From positions 6,874,501-6,938,500 of the forward strand of contig CM044316.1 of assembly GCA_024291935.2 (NCBI GenBank): a stretch of DNA of 64,000 bases, given 5' to 3'. The stretch is from Okapia johnstoni (lineage: Eukaryota > Chordata > Mammalia > Artiodactyla > Giraffidae). Positions within the stretch are counted from its first letter, which is position 1, and every line of letters starts with the position of its first letter. A model generated the notes under the pieces. It ran no database searches. It was not told where the DNA came from and saw only the letters and a list, made by a program, of their open reading frames with translations. Position numbers and translations under genes: made by a program. Of the stretch, positions 41,326-64,000 are shown piece after piece.

Positions 41326-41689
41326 GTGAGATTATAAACAAAACCTGTGAATGTGTGTGTATGTGTGCACATGTTTGTATATGCGTTGAAAAAATCCAGA
41401 AGAATCCACACAACACAGGGGAACTGAGGGAAGTAAATTGGAGTCTAGAATGAATTTTTCGCCCACATTGAGCTGCTAGAACTTTTATCACTGAAACACA
41501 ATTTTAAAAAGAAATAAGGATTGAGCATAGTGAAAGGCACATAGCTGGCCACACAAAACAGATGAGGAGTTTTTATTTGTTGTCATAATAAAGACACACC
41601 TCTCAAGAACCAGCCTGGAGTCTCTCTAGAACAAGCTTGCAGGCTGCCTGCTGGCTGGCATTTCACCTCTCCTCCCTCAGCTATTAGAA

Positions 41690-41820
41690 AGGAACAAGTT
41701 CCAGACTCAGAAGAACTGACTGAGTTCAAATCTCAGCTCTGCTACTCGCTGGCTGTGACCTTGAGCACGTCAACTGCCCTCTCTAATCTTCATGTCCTCC
41801 TCTGCAGTTGAAGAGAGGAT
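41690..41820 (+). mobile_element. MIR SINE fragment
   Basis: The core GAGTTCAAATCTCAGCTCTG, then GCTGGCTGTGACCTTGAGCA, matches the ancient mammalian MIR core. Confidence 0.75.
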
Positions 41821-42851
41821 TTATATCTCCCAGGTGGCTCATTCCTCAACAACAAGCTGTACTTTCCCATCCACTCTATACCAGGCACAGGGCTGGGACC
41901 CAGCACATGGGATGAACAAGACAGACAAGGTCTCTGGATCACTGAGCTCACATCTAGTGGAGGAAGTCAACAGGAAATAAGACCAAGTTGGATGGCGGCA
42001 GGAATTAGGGAAATTAACAGAGTGAGATGCACTAGAATGTGACCAAGAGCACTGCTCTGGACTGGGCAATCAGGGAGGGCCTCCCTGAAGAGGTGGCTTT
42101 CGAGCAGAAACCTGAATGACATGGAAAAGTGGGCCATGAATAAGAACCACCCCTGAAGCCATACCAGGACTATAAAGATCTGGCACGGGATGGGACACAC
42201 ATGTTCATTCTTGCTTCTGTCTTCAAATGGGCTAAAATAATCAGGGCTGGCGGGAGCAGCAGGAACCAGCCATGCTGGAGACCCACAGTGGAGCTGATGC
42301 AATCTGACTCAACACTCTCAGCCCTGAAACAGGTTTGAGATCAAAAACCAACAGGTCCCTGAGGCCACACTGTAGGCAGAACCAGATGGCAGAGCTGCGA
42401 GATTTCTGGCCCACATGGCAGATCAAATAAACTGGCTTGGGAGCCAGAAAGCCTGGAGGAAAACTGCGGAAAAGTACAGAGAACACACGCAGTTAGGAAA
42501 AGCCACTAGGGCGTATTATTGTTGGCAATATAATCATGAATAGTCTCCTTCCTCCCCACATCCCTCCTCCTCCCCTTCCTCCTCCTCCTCTTCATCATCA
42601 TCATTTGCCCCGTCTGCTTACTGGGTAATAATTGTTCACAAAAACTAGCCTGACCACCAAGGACCACCCCAAGTCACAGAAGGGAGGCTTGGAGAAATGA
42701 CCCTTGGGAAGTCTAATGCTATAAAAAGAGATCATTTGTCCCCTTCTAACTCCCCAAGTAGTAAATTAAAGATAGCAGTAAACTCTTTGCCATCCCTCCC
42801 CTTAAGAGATTATGATGATTTTCTTTTGTGTGTCAGCTAGACTAGGCCAGT
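41821..42851. other. Intergenic, no gene seen
   Basis: Unique sequence with a short CTT/CTC-rich stretch at 42545-42605. No gene or recent transposon recognised. Confidence 0.4.
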
Positions 42852-43100
42852 TGTTGTTGTTATTCAGTCACTAAGTCGTGTCTGACTCTTTGCGACCCCG
42901 TGGACTGCAGCACGCTGGTCCTGCATCCTGTCCCTCACCATCTCCCAGGGCTTGCTCAGATTCAAGTCCATTGAGTCGGTGATGCCATCCAACCATCTCA
43001 TCCTCTGCCACCCTCTTCTCCTCCTGCCTTCAGTCTTTCCCAGCAGTAGGGTCTTTTCCAGTGAGTCAGCTCTTTGCATCAGGTGGCCAAAGTATAGGCC
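42852..43100 (-). mobile_element. BovB 3' end fragment
   Basis: Reverse BovB 3' end from TTGTTGTTGTTATTCAGTCA to GCATCAGGTGGCCAAAGTA. Confidence 0.92.
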
Positions 43101-43669
43101 CCAGTTACTAAACACTTATCTAGGTGTTGCTGAGAAGATGTTTTTTAAGTTTGCCAAGGAGCTAAAGTTTATCATTTTAAGTTACTAAACTTCCTAGAGG
43201 TTTATTATACAATAAAAGTTAACAAACAGATATAATTCCCAACATGTTTAGAATCCTCAGAAAATAGTTATGTGTGCACAAATTTGTACATTGAAAATGC
43301 TCTTATATGCAGTTTTGTAAAACGAAAAAGAAATCACACCACACTGCGGGGCTGGTGGTTGGGGAGCAGGAACAGAGTGAAAATGTTTCCCATGTAATAC
43401 TTGGAGAGAAAGGAAGGGGGAGAGAGGGAGAAGGAGAGAGGAGATAAATAATAAAGCGCTTACAACAGTGTTCCTTGACTCACAGTCACCACCAAGCATG
43501 GTGTTTGTCATTATTCGTCTTATTTTACGACAGAATGAGGACATGAGCACAGGGCAAGAGCTTTGGGTCCATTCCGTACACACATCAGTGACTTACCGGC
43601 TGTTTACAACCCTCGCCCCATTTATTCCCTGAGCCTTTATCAAGGAGGGGACTCCCAGAGGGGAGAAAG

Positions 43670-43798
43670 CACTGGGCTTGGGATCAGACAGTGCATGGTC
43701 AATGCCTACCTTTGCCTGATCTCCAGCTGTGTGACCTTGAACAAGGGACTTGCCTTCGCTAAGCCTCACTTCCTTCTTGGTAAAAAGAGGCATAAGAT
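43670..43798 (+). mobile_element. MIR SINE fragment
   Basis: GATCAGACAGTGCATGGTCA and CAGCTGTGTGACCTTGAACA match the MIR core in register. Confidence 0.7.
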
Positions 43799-43802
43799 TA
43801 GG

Positions 43803-44000
43803 TCTACAGATGGTAAAGACTCCACCTGCATTGAGGGAGATTCAGGTTCGATTTCTGGATCAGGAAGATCCCCTGTTGAAAGGAATGGCAACCCACTCCA
43901 GTATCCTTGCCTGGAGAATCCCAAGGACAGAGGAGCCTGGTGGGCTACAGTCCATGGGGTCCCAAAGAGTCGGACACGAGTGAGCAACTAACACTCACAT
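43803..44000 (+). mobile_element. Bov-tA SINE
   Basis: 5'-shortened copy with GGTTCGATTTCTGGATCAGG and GAGTCGGACACGAGTGAGCA, inserted at the end of a MIR. Confidence 0.92.
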
Positions 44001-45525
44001 GGGAATTAGAGAAGCAAACCCATATATATGTCTTAGTTTGGGTTCTCCAGAATTTAACACTGATGTAAAGATTCAAGTGAAAATACTTTATTTGGAAGTG
44101 ACCCTGAGACAAAAATTCAACTGTAAGTTGTTTCTTTAGGAGGTGATTCTAGAAAATGCCAGTAAGACAATGGGGAAGTGAGACAGAAAAGAGAAGGCAG
44201 CAGGTAAAGGATGCTTTATCAAGGAAGCTTACACTATGAGTACCTGGGGCTCAGTCCCTCTGGGAGGCAGCAGAGAACATGTACCCCCCACCTTCCAGTC
44301 TCACCTAGCTAGGGCTGCTTCCAAAGGCATTATTTCTCCAGAATGTCCTGCCTGAGGGAAGTTTGGACAGCAGCTCCTGCAATAAGCCCAGTCTGATGTG
44401 AACAGTTGCATTCATTCAGTGAGTGCAATTCTCCTCTTTGCTCTTCCCAACACACCCATCCACACATATGCACACACGGATGCATGCACCCACAATCTCA
44501 CACAGCACACAATCACACACTGTGCACACATTTTGACTCTTACACACGTACACACACTCACATACTTGCACACAGTCACATGGATGCTCACATATTCACT
44601 CAAATGAACCCTAACATACCAAGTCACACACGACCTCGCGTGCGCTGTCGCTCACACACTAAACTAGTGGCGACCAGACGCCTTCGAGCCTGTTGTTCCC
44701 GGAAAGTCCAGCAGAGGGAGCGTCCGACACACTCAGGAGAGGAAAGAGATCTAAAAGCAACTAGTGACAGCACCAGGCCTTAAGACTCACACACATGGGT
44801 GCACCTGCGTCTCAGGCACCTTGTCTCTTTCCCCTCCTCCTTGTCTCTTTCATTCACCATCCACAGCCTTTAGCGGAAAGTCAATCTGCATTAATTACAA
44901 GGATGATGATCCTGTAAAATCCACACGATAAGGGAGAACAGAGCAGCAGAGAGGGGCAGTCATGCGCCGAAGCCCATCGCTAGGAGGGGGCAGAGCCGGG
45001 GTTTGAACCAAACCTCTTGCCTCCCAAGGCCAAGTTATTTTTGCTGGTGGACGACAAGGTTGCCAGGGAAAGGGAGGGGCGAAAGATGCCCTTGCGATAT
45101 TTAGGGAATTGTATGCGCCTGGAGACCCTCAGCCTGAACAAGGATGTAGAAGACGGAGCATCATCAAAGCCAAGCGGCGCCTACAGGGCCCGGAATCGCA
45201 AGTTGCCCACTTAGACCGCGAGTAGCCTCTGACACGGGATTCCGATCGACGACCCCACTTTACGCCACCTGAGGGCGCCCCAGGATCGGCTTCCCAGGTT
45301 TGCCTCCACTCCTCCATGCCCCCAACCCCACCCCATTCCCTAGCACACTCCTTTCCAGGCAAAGAGGGGCTAGAGACCCCGCCAGGACAAGGAGCCCGAA
45401 GCATGGGGTAGAAAACGACTCCGGGCCCCCTCTAAGGTCCCAAGGACATCGTTGTATGATTCGCGGTGAGTCATTTCATTCTGGGGAACTCAAGTTTCCA
45501 CCTCCGTGAAACGAGACCGTGCGAA
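44001..45525. other. Intergenic, CA-rich and locally CpG-rich, no gene seen
   Basis: A degenerate CA/CACA stretch covers about 44440-44640. CpG density rises in 44630-44720 and 45160-45270. No exon or promoter is assignable. A CTCF-like motif lies at 44708. Confidence 0.5.
44708..44721 (+). promoter_or_regulatory. CTCF-like core motif (13 of 14)
   Basis: CCAGCAGAGGGAGC fits the core CCASYAGRKGGCRS except for A at position 12, in a locally CpG-rich stretch between the two CYP4F genes. Function is an inference. Confidence 0.4.
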
Positions 45526-45705
45526 TGTGCTCAGTTGCTAAGTCGCCTGCGACTCTTTTGTGACCCCATGGATTGTAGTCCGCCAGGCTCCTCTGTCCAT
45601 GGAATTTCCCAGGCAAGAATACTGGAGTGGGTTGCAGTTTCCTCCTCTAGGGGAATCTTTCCGACCCAGGGATCCAACCCGCGTCTCCTGCTTGGCAGGC
45701 ACCCT
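45526..45705 (-). mobile_element. Bov-tA SINE
   Basis: Reverse copy, TGCTCAGTTGCTAAGTCGCC to CTCCTGCTTGGCAGGC, truncated at its head. Confidence 0.92.
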
Positions 45706-46138
45706 TGAGAATTAAGTGAAAATATCTGGGAAGGGCACACAAGAAGTATTCAATCGATTTATACCTCATTATTAATTTGGAGACACCAGGGGCTTGGTCC
45801 TTGAGCCCCTCCTTCGTGTACTCACAAGCTCGCCAGTGTGTACACGTGCACACAGGCACACACACACACCAAGAGATCCCTCCTAGCCCTGAGGCTTTTT
45901 AAACAACATCCAAACACTGTGCCTCCCCAGATGTACATCACCAGCCCTGGACTCATCCAAATTTAGAACCCATCTATCCAACTGCCAGGTTGACTTCTCC
46001 AACTACCCCCACCCAAACAAACATGCTGATCTCAAACCACCTCCCCCATCCCCCCGGCCAAAAAAAACACTCCATTTGGGACCCTCCATCTCAATTGATT
46101 GCATTTCCATCTTTCCAGGTGCTCAGACCCAAACCTGG

Positions 46139-46365
46139 TCTTCCCTCATAGCTCAGTTGGTAAAGAATCCACCTGCAATGCAGGAATCCGCCTGCAATGC
46201 AGGACACCCGGGTTCGATTCCTGGGTCTGGAAGATCCCCTGGAGAAGAAAATGGCAACCCACTCCAGTGTTCTTGCCTAGAAAATTCCATGGACAGAAGA
46301 GCCTGGTGGGCTACAGTGCACGGGGTCGCAGAGAGTTGGACACAACTTAGCGACTGGACCACCAC
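46139..46365 (+). mobile_element. Bov-tA SINE with a small internal duplication
   Basis: Complete copy in which the segment CCGCCTGCAATGCAGGA is present twice (about 46170-46204), lengthening the tRNA-like head. Confidence 0.93.
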
Positions 46366-46523
46366 AGACTCAAACCTGGTATTGTCCCATTCTCCCAAAC
46401 CCCACATTCCATTTATCTGCAGACCTGCCAGTATGACCATCATGAAACAATCATTTCTCATCATAATCCAGCCGCACTAGTCACCTCTACAGCCCCCAGC
46501 TTGGGCAGAGCCACCATCATCTC

Positions 46524-46564
46524 ACCATCACCACCACCACCACCACCACCACCACCCCCACCCC
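46524..46564 (+). repeat. (CAC)n trinucleotide microsatellite
   Basis: About ten CAC/ACC units followed by C-rich sequence. Confidence 0.93.
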
Positions 46565-46644
46565 GCAGCAACCAATCTGATTTCCCTCATCCCATCTCGC
46601 CACAGTCTCTACTCAACATAGCAACCCACAACTGTCAGATAACA

Positions 46645-46846
46645 TTTTTTTAATATTTGTTTATTTATTTGGCTGCTCCGGGTCTTAGTTGCAGCACGTG
46701 GAATCTTCAAACTTCTGTTTTGTGGCATGTGGAAACTCTAGTTGCAACCTGTGAACTCTTAGTTGTTCCCTGACCAGGGATCAAACCCGTGTCCCTCCAT
46801 TAGGAGCATGGAGTAGTCTGAGCCACTAGACCACCATGGAAGTCCC
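46645..46846 (-). mobile_element. CHR-type SINE
   Basis: Reverse copy with a T-rich tail, GGGTCTTAGTTGCAGCACGT and CCTGACCAGGGATCAAACCC. Confidence 0.92.
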
Positions 46847-47124
46847 TGTAAAACAAATCTTGTCCCTCTTTTGCTCAGAACCCTCCATGGCTCCCCATTC
46901 TGTCACAATGGAACTCAAAATCCATCCAGTGACCTCTAAGGCTGTGTGAATTTACTTATTTATTTGCTTGTTTGTCATCTGTCATCTGTTTCCCCCACTA
47001 CCACCACCACCAGAATGTCAGCAATGCAAGGACTCAAACACTCCCTGGCTCACAGCAGATGCTCAAAAAAATATGTGATGAATTTACATGATTACTGTAG
47101 TCACTGTCATTGTCCCACTTCTAT

Positions 47125-47216
47125 AGGAGGTGGTGCAGTAGTAAAGAATCTGCCTGCCAGTGCAGGAGGCACAAGAGACTCAGGTTCAGTCCCTGGGTCA
47201 GGAAGATCCCCTGCAG
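47125..47216 (+). mobile_element. Bov-tA SINE, left half (split by BovB)
   Basis: Ends in GGAAGATCCCCTGCAG at 47216. The same SINE continues at 48096. Confidence 0.9.
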
Positions 47217-48095
47217 GTCAGTTCAGTTCAGTTCAGTTGCTCAGTCGTGTCCGACTCTTTGTGACCCCATGAATTGCAGCACGCCAGGCCTCCCTGTCCA
47301 TCACCAACTCCCAGAGTTTACCCAAACCCATGTCCATCGAGTCAGTGATGCCATCCAACCATCTCGATAAAGGACAGAAATGACATGGACCTAACAGAAG
47401 CAGACGATATTAAGAAGAGGTGGCAAGAATACACAGAAGAACTGTACAGAAAATATCTTCACGACCCAGATAATCACAACGGTGTGATCACTCACCTAGA
47501 GCCAGACATCCTGGAATGTGAAGTCAAGTGGGCCTTAGAAAGCATCACTACGAACAAAGCTAGTGGAGGTGATGGAATTCCAGTTGAGCTATTTCAAATC
47601 CTGAAAGATGATGCTGTGAAAGTGCTGCAGTCAATATGCCAGCAAATTTGGAAAACTCAGCAGTGGCCATAGGACTGGAAAAGGTCAGTTTTCGTTCCAA
47701 TCCCAAAGAAAGGCAATGCCAAAGAATGCTCAAACTACCACACAATTGCACTCATCTCACATGCTAGTAAAATAATGCTCAAAATTCTCCAAGCCAGGCT
47801 TCAGCAATACATGAACCGTGAACTTCCAGATGTTCAAGCTGGTTTTAGAAAAGGCAGAGGAACCAGAGATCAAATTGCCAATATCCGCTGGATCATCAAA
47901 GAAGCAAGAGAGTTCCAGAAAAACATCTATTTCTGCTTTATTGACTATGCCAAAGCCTTTGACTGTGTGGATCACAATAAACTGTGGAAAATTCTGAAAG
48001 TGATGGGAATACCACCATCTGATCTGTCTCCTGAGAAACCTGTATGCAGGTCAGGAAGCAACAGTTAGAACTGGACATGGAACAACAGACTGGTT
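47217..48095 (-). mobile_element. BovB LINE with 5' inversion
   Basis: The left part (47217-47366) is the BovB 3' end in minus orientation. The right part (47367-48095) is upstream BovB sequence in plus orientation, encoding remnants such as YTEELYRKYLHDPDNHNGVI and GFRKGRGTRDQIANIRWIIK. This is the pattern expected from twin-primed reverse transcription. The flanks are near-identical 9-mers from the split Bov-tA. Confidence 0.92.
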
Positions 48096-48220
48096 CCCCT
48101 GGAGTAGGAAATAGCAACCCACTCCAGTATTCTTGCCTGGAGAATCCCGTGGACAGACGATTCTTGTCGGCTCCAGTCCATGGGGTTCCAAAGAGTCAGA
48201 CACAACTGAAGCGACTTAGT
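48096..48220 (+). mobile_element. Bov-tA SINE, right half
   Basis: Starts CCCCTGGAG, repeating the end of the left half (CCCCTGCAG), and runs to GACACAACTGAAGCGACTTA. Confidence 0.92.
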
Positions 48221-48258
48221 GCGCACGCACGCGCACGCACGCGCACGCACGCGCACAC

Positions 48259-48304
<46 letters not shown>
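48221..48304 (+). repeat. (GCAC)n/(CA)n alternating purine-pyrimidine microsatellite
   Basis: About 84 bp of nearly perfect purine-pyrimidine alternation, GCGCACGCAC units then a CA run of about 20 repeats, grown from the Bov-tA tail. Confidence 0.96.
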
Positions 48305-48307
<3 letters not shown>

Positions 48308-48756
48308 CTGCATAAAACCTGTACTGTGACATGGCCCAAAGATCCTACACTGTTGGGCGCTGCCCACCCTTCCTCCATTCCGGTCCCACTCACTAGATCC
48401 AGCCACCCTAGCCCCTTTGTGAGTTCCATGAGCACACCACACTCTCTCACCCCAGGACATCTGCAGATGCTGTTCCTGCTTCCTGGAATGCACTTCACTC
48501 CCTTCTCAACACTCAACTTCTACTCCAGCTTCAGCATCACATTAGCTCTCCTTGAGCCACCCTCCATCCCCTGCTATGCTTGCCCAGCACCAAAGCCTCT
48601 CTTTTGCAGCACTTGTCACAGGTTATAAATATATTTACCCATGGAATTATTTGTCCAACACATGTCCCCCATCCTCCAGAGGGCAGGGATTTGCCTGGTG
48701 TTGTGCTCCCAGCCCAGTGCCATTGGACACTTCCTAAGCAGTATGTTGAAATAAGG
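48305..48756. other. Intergenic, L2-like, no gene seen
   Basis: CT-rich DNA resembling old L2 sequence. No gene supported. Confidence 0.4.
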
Positions 48757-48950
48757 GGCTTCCCAGGTGGCACTAATGGTAAAGAACCCATCTGCCAATG
48801 CAGGGGACAAAAGGGTTTTGATCCCCTGGAGGAGGGCATGCCAATCCACTCCAGTTATTCTTGCCTGTAGAATCCCATGGACAGAGGAGCCTGGCAGGCT
48901 ACAGTCCATAGGGTCGCAAAGAATCGGCCACCACTGAAGAGACTTAGCAC
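48757..48950 (+). mobile_element. Bov-tA SINE
   Basis: GGGGCTTCCCAGGTGGCACT head, body with TTGATCCCCTGGAGGAGGGC and tail GACTTAGCACACATG. Confidence 0.93.
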
Positions 48951-49205
48951 ACATGTACATGTTGAAATAAACAAATGCACAAACTGTCCCCAAAAGCCCA
49001 AGTTTATGTCCGAAGACAAATGGCTTCCCACCCTCCTAGCCCACAACTTCCCAGCTGTCCAGGACCCCTCATTTCCTTGCTGGAATCCAGGTGTAAGGAT
49101 CGGACCTGGCTAGGGAATGGGTGATGGAAGCTGTCTGCATCCTTTGCTTATATTCTACAAAATTCAGGACACTCGCCAAAGGGGTTTTGAGTAAGGGAAG
49201 AAGGA

Positions 49206-49302
49206 AGGGGCTTGAGAGGGAGAGTCTGGGCTTACAAGTCAACAACAAACATCCTGGGCTTGAGAGGAAGGGTCTGGGTTTACAAGTCAACAAACATCCT
49301 GG
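49206..49302 (+). repeat. Two-copy tandem duplication of about 50 bp
   Basis: GGGCTTGAGAGG ... GTCTGGGCTTACAAGTCAAC and a following AACATCCT are repeated at once with few differences. Located 3' of CYP4F22. Confidence 0.85.
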
Positions 49303-49493
49303 GCCCTGGGATGCAGCCTCGGGAGTTCATCCATGTGAGCTGGGGGCCTCAAGAAGGTGATGTTCGAGTTCAGGGTTCTGATCTCAGGCTCCAGTTTTCA
49401 AGTCTTCAATTTAAACTCCAGCCGAGATCTGAGGTAGACTGGGCTTGTAGCCTAGAGGCCTGAGTTATCTATCCTTGGTCCTCGGAAGGTTCA

Positions 49494-49830
49494 GTAGGCG
49501 GGGCCTGAACATCGGAATCCGAGAGATGCTGGGGCGGGGCCTGAGCCCGAGGGAAAGTGGCCAATCCTGGTCCCTCAAACAAGAGGGCGGAAACTGGCGC
49601 TCAATGGGGCGGGATCTAGACCTCAAGGGGCGGGATCAGACCTTCCAGAGGCGGAGCATTGCCTTGAGTGGGTGTGACCTGACCATCAGGCTGCTTAACG
49701 GGGGAGTCCCGTCCTCCAGGAGCTGAGCCTGACTTCCGGGGGGCGTGGTCTATGCCCTCAGGCTCTTGGGGCGGGGCCTGGGCCCTCGGGGGCGGGACCT
49801 AGGCCTCTGGGCGGGGCTTGGGCCCCCGGG
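49494..49830 (+). promoter_or_regulatory. GC-box cluster / CpG-rich block 3' of CYP4F22
   Basis: Seven GGGCGG cores on the plus strand (between about 49532 and 49815) plus variants and one CCAAT (near 49560) occur in about 340 bp. They recur as degenerate GGGGCGGGNNCT units. This is the composition of a CpG-island promoter or a minisatellite. It ends within about 30 bp of the CYP4F22 stop codon. Confidence 0.55.
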
Positions 49831-49852
49831 ATCCGCAGGGGCGCGCCGACCT

Positions 49853-61827
<11,975 letters not shown>

Positions 61828-62759
61828 CTGTGGGGAGAGAAGAGATGACGATGCCTCAAAACAAGGCTCTGACCCTTGACCTCTGCTTATGACCTCTTTG
61901 GGCCTCCACTCTGGGCTCTCACCTCCCACCTCACCCCTCCAGTCCAATCTTCCACATCTGCCCCAGGGAGATTCTTATAACACCCTGATCTGAACATGAG
62001 CCTCCCCTGCTCACACACCACCCATGGCTCCCTATTGCCCTTGTAAAACATTTCAAGCTCAGGCTAGTACTGAAAGCCTGGCCCCATCTGGCTGCCATAT
62101 TCCTCTTCCTTTCATCTTTTGGCAAATGCCAAATAACCCCACATGCTGCCCCTCTCTTCCAAACCTTTGCCCAGACTGTGCACTCTCTCCAGAATGGTTT
62201 TCTTAACCTGATTCTTCCCCTAATTCACCCCTTCTTTTCTGCCAACTCAGGCCATCTGAATTATACCTCCTGTGCTCCCAGCCTCCAGCCTCTCCCTTTC
62301 CAGTCTGTCCTGCACCCTAGATCCAGGAGGATCTTATCTGACTCTAGATCTGACCATGTCCCTTCCTGCCCACACACCCGTCAGTCTCAAACACAGGTGC
62401 TCAGCCCATTTTCAAAGCTCTGAATGACCTACCCCAGTCTACACCACTCTCAGAATACCTCTACCCTCCACCTCAACCATCCCTCGCCCCACATGCACTC
62501 AACTTGCTAACATCACAGAACTTTTCTCAGCTTCTTGAAAAGCTATGTTCTCTCTCAGTTCTGAGTCTTTCCACTAGGCACCCTCTCTGCCTCAAAAACT
62601 CTTTCCTCATTCTTCCATTCTCCACTTGGATGCCATTCCCTCTCCCATCAGTCACTCTGGATTGTATCTATCAGTTACAAGCTCCTTGAGAGGAGGGACC
62701 TTGTTGATCACTAATATATTGGTGCTAAATAAATTTTTATTGTATGAATGAATTAGCCA

Positions 62760-62925
62760 ATCAAAGGATGAATGAATGAAAACTATCAATGGTTGGATGG
62801 ATGAATGGACGGATGAATGGATGGATCATTGGATGGATGGGTGGGTGGATGGGTGGATGGATGGGTGGATGGATGGGTGGGTGGATGGATCATTGGATGG
62901 ATGGGTGGATGGATGGGTGGATGGA
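62760..62925. repeat. GGAT/GGGT tetranucleotide microsatellite
   Basis: Imperfect GGAT and GGGT units over about 165 bp, including two ATCATT-interrupted sub-arrays. Confidence 0.92.
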
Positions 62926-63924
62926 GTGAGTGAATTCTGTTTCTATGTGCTGAATAGAATTGGGACAGAATGGGCAGGGTGCAGGAAGGAAGTACCTGAA
63001 ACTCAAGTGATGTCACTTTTACCTGAGATATTACTCAGCCACCTACACACACACTCCCTAGGAATTGGCCAATTGTATGCACAACCATCTGTCCACTCAT
63101 TCTCCCATTCAAAACACCACTTCCACCACCCTTTTGTGCCCAACCCATGATGAGCGATGCTGAGGACCCAGAGATGGCTCAGCTCCACACCCTACCTGGT
63201 GGAGCTCTGGGTGTGGTAGAAAAGGGAAGCAGAGGCATGCTGTGTAATTAGCAAGCAGGTAGAATGTATGCCAAGAGCAGAGGGAGGCTCAGAGAAAGGG
63301 CTGCTAGAAGTCAAGGCAGACTTCTGGGAAGAGGCAGCTTTGGAGGGGGAGAAGGGAGTCTAGTCTCTCCTCTCTGGGCTCTGGACTCCAGGCTAGACCC
63401 TTTAGGGCTCTTTCTGACACATGAACCTGTATAATGGCTGTCTGGCTCAAACACCTCCCATGGCTTCCTAACACCCCCAGCATAAAACACAAACTCCTTC
63501 ACTTTGTACACTGGTCCTCTGAGTCCAGCTCCTGTCTCATTTCCTACTTCTCCCCACACATCATCTTCACTCCAGACACCCCAAGTCACCTGAGTTTCCC
63601 TGACACTTTCACACATCTGCACTTTTGTACTTGGGACCCTCTATCTGGGACCTCTCATCAGGCAAAATCCTACTCATCCTTCAAAGCCCACTTTCACTGA
63701 TGCCTCCTCCAGGAAATCTTCTCCAGACCTTCTCCCCCCTGAACCCTTGCTCTGCCATCCTCAGATCCTTCCTCAAATCCAACCCTGACCACTTGATGCC
63801 AGAGGGGCTGTGTCCAGTCTGCCTCTCCCATCACTTTTCCCCCCAGTAACAAGGAGATGATAACATCGACCCTGGAGGAGGTCATATAAGAAAAGCTCCC
63901 CCAAGGTGCCCAGTAGGAAGCTGC

Positions 63925-64000
63925 ATATTACTGTGGTTGAAACTTCAGCCTCTGGGATGGCCAGGTTCAAATCCCAGGCCTACCACTGACTGGATGTACA
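63925..64000 (+). mobile_element. MIR SINE fragment, cut by the window edge
   Basis: CAGGTTCAAATCCCAGGCCT with ACTGACTGGATGTACA follows the MIR core consensus. Confidence 0.6.

Larger units (their letters stand above)
61828..64000. other. CYP4F22 intron 2 (partial)
   Basis: L2-like CT-rich sequence at about 61930-62760 and 63425-63850, a GGAT microsatellite at 62760-62925, and a MIR-like end from about 63925. No CYP4F exon is present. Confidence 0.6.

Noticed and set aside
47385..48068. Open frames with reverse-transcriptase similarity as a host gene.
   Set aside because: They are BovB fragments, shown by repetition elsewhere in the window and by the flanking split SINE.

Overview
This is nuclear DNA from a ruminant, most probably a bovid. 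About half of the window is made of ruminant-specific repeats: Bov-tA and BOV-A2 SINEs, BovB (RTE) LINEs, bovine-type L1, CHR (tRNA-Glu type) SINEs and a bovine-type betaretroviral solo LTR. The only genes I can support belong to the cytochrome P450 CYP4F cluster. In human the equivalent cluster lies on 19p13.12. There are no rRNA genes, true tRNA genes, CRISPR arrays or prokaryotic features.

Layout. (1) At 1268-2359 on the plus strand lie the last four exons (9-12) of a CYP4F pseudogene. They carry a frameshift, two nonsense codons, loss of the ExxR arginine and a lost splice donor. (2) At 5845-36066 on the minus strand is a complete CYP4F gene with 12 coding exons. All junctions have GT/AG and compatible phase, and together they encode an intact 523-residue protein with a membrane anchor, the I-helix Glu that binds heme covalently in CYP4 enzymes, ExxR and the Cys heme-ligand loop. 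A polyadenylation signal follows the stop. Intron 8 (13.8 kb) holds a nearly full-length but dead L1. (3) From 36.1 to 49.8 kb is a repeat-rich spacer. (4) From 49853 rightward on the minus strand are the last ten coding exons (3-12) of CYP4F22. Its first two coding exons lie beyond the right edge. The pseudogene and the complete gene are convergent (tail to tail). The complete gene and CYP4F22 are head to tail.

Function. CYP4F enzymes are ER-membrane monooxygenases that omega-hydroxylate fatty acids, eicosanoids and vitamin side chains, with electrons from NADPH-P450 reductase. CYP4F22 omega-hydroxylates ultra-long-chain fatty acids for skin-barrier acylceramide. The complete gene is a CYP4F2/4F3-type paralogue that I cannot assign to one orthologue.

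The most interesting observation is at exon 6 of the complete gene. A Bov-tA SINE sits just inside intron 6, and its 14-bp target-site duplication contains the exon-6 splice donor. The donor therefore exists twice, exactly 243 nt apart, and the intervening sequence is an open reading frame in phase. A single transposition may have created an alternative isoform with an 81-residue SINE-derived insertion. Other points of note are a perfect CTCF core motif between the convergent gene ends, a GC-box cluster 3' of CYP4F22, and several nested retroelements dated by their target-site duplications. I found no previously undescribed multi-gene system.
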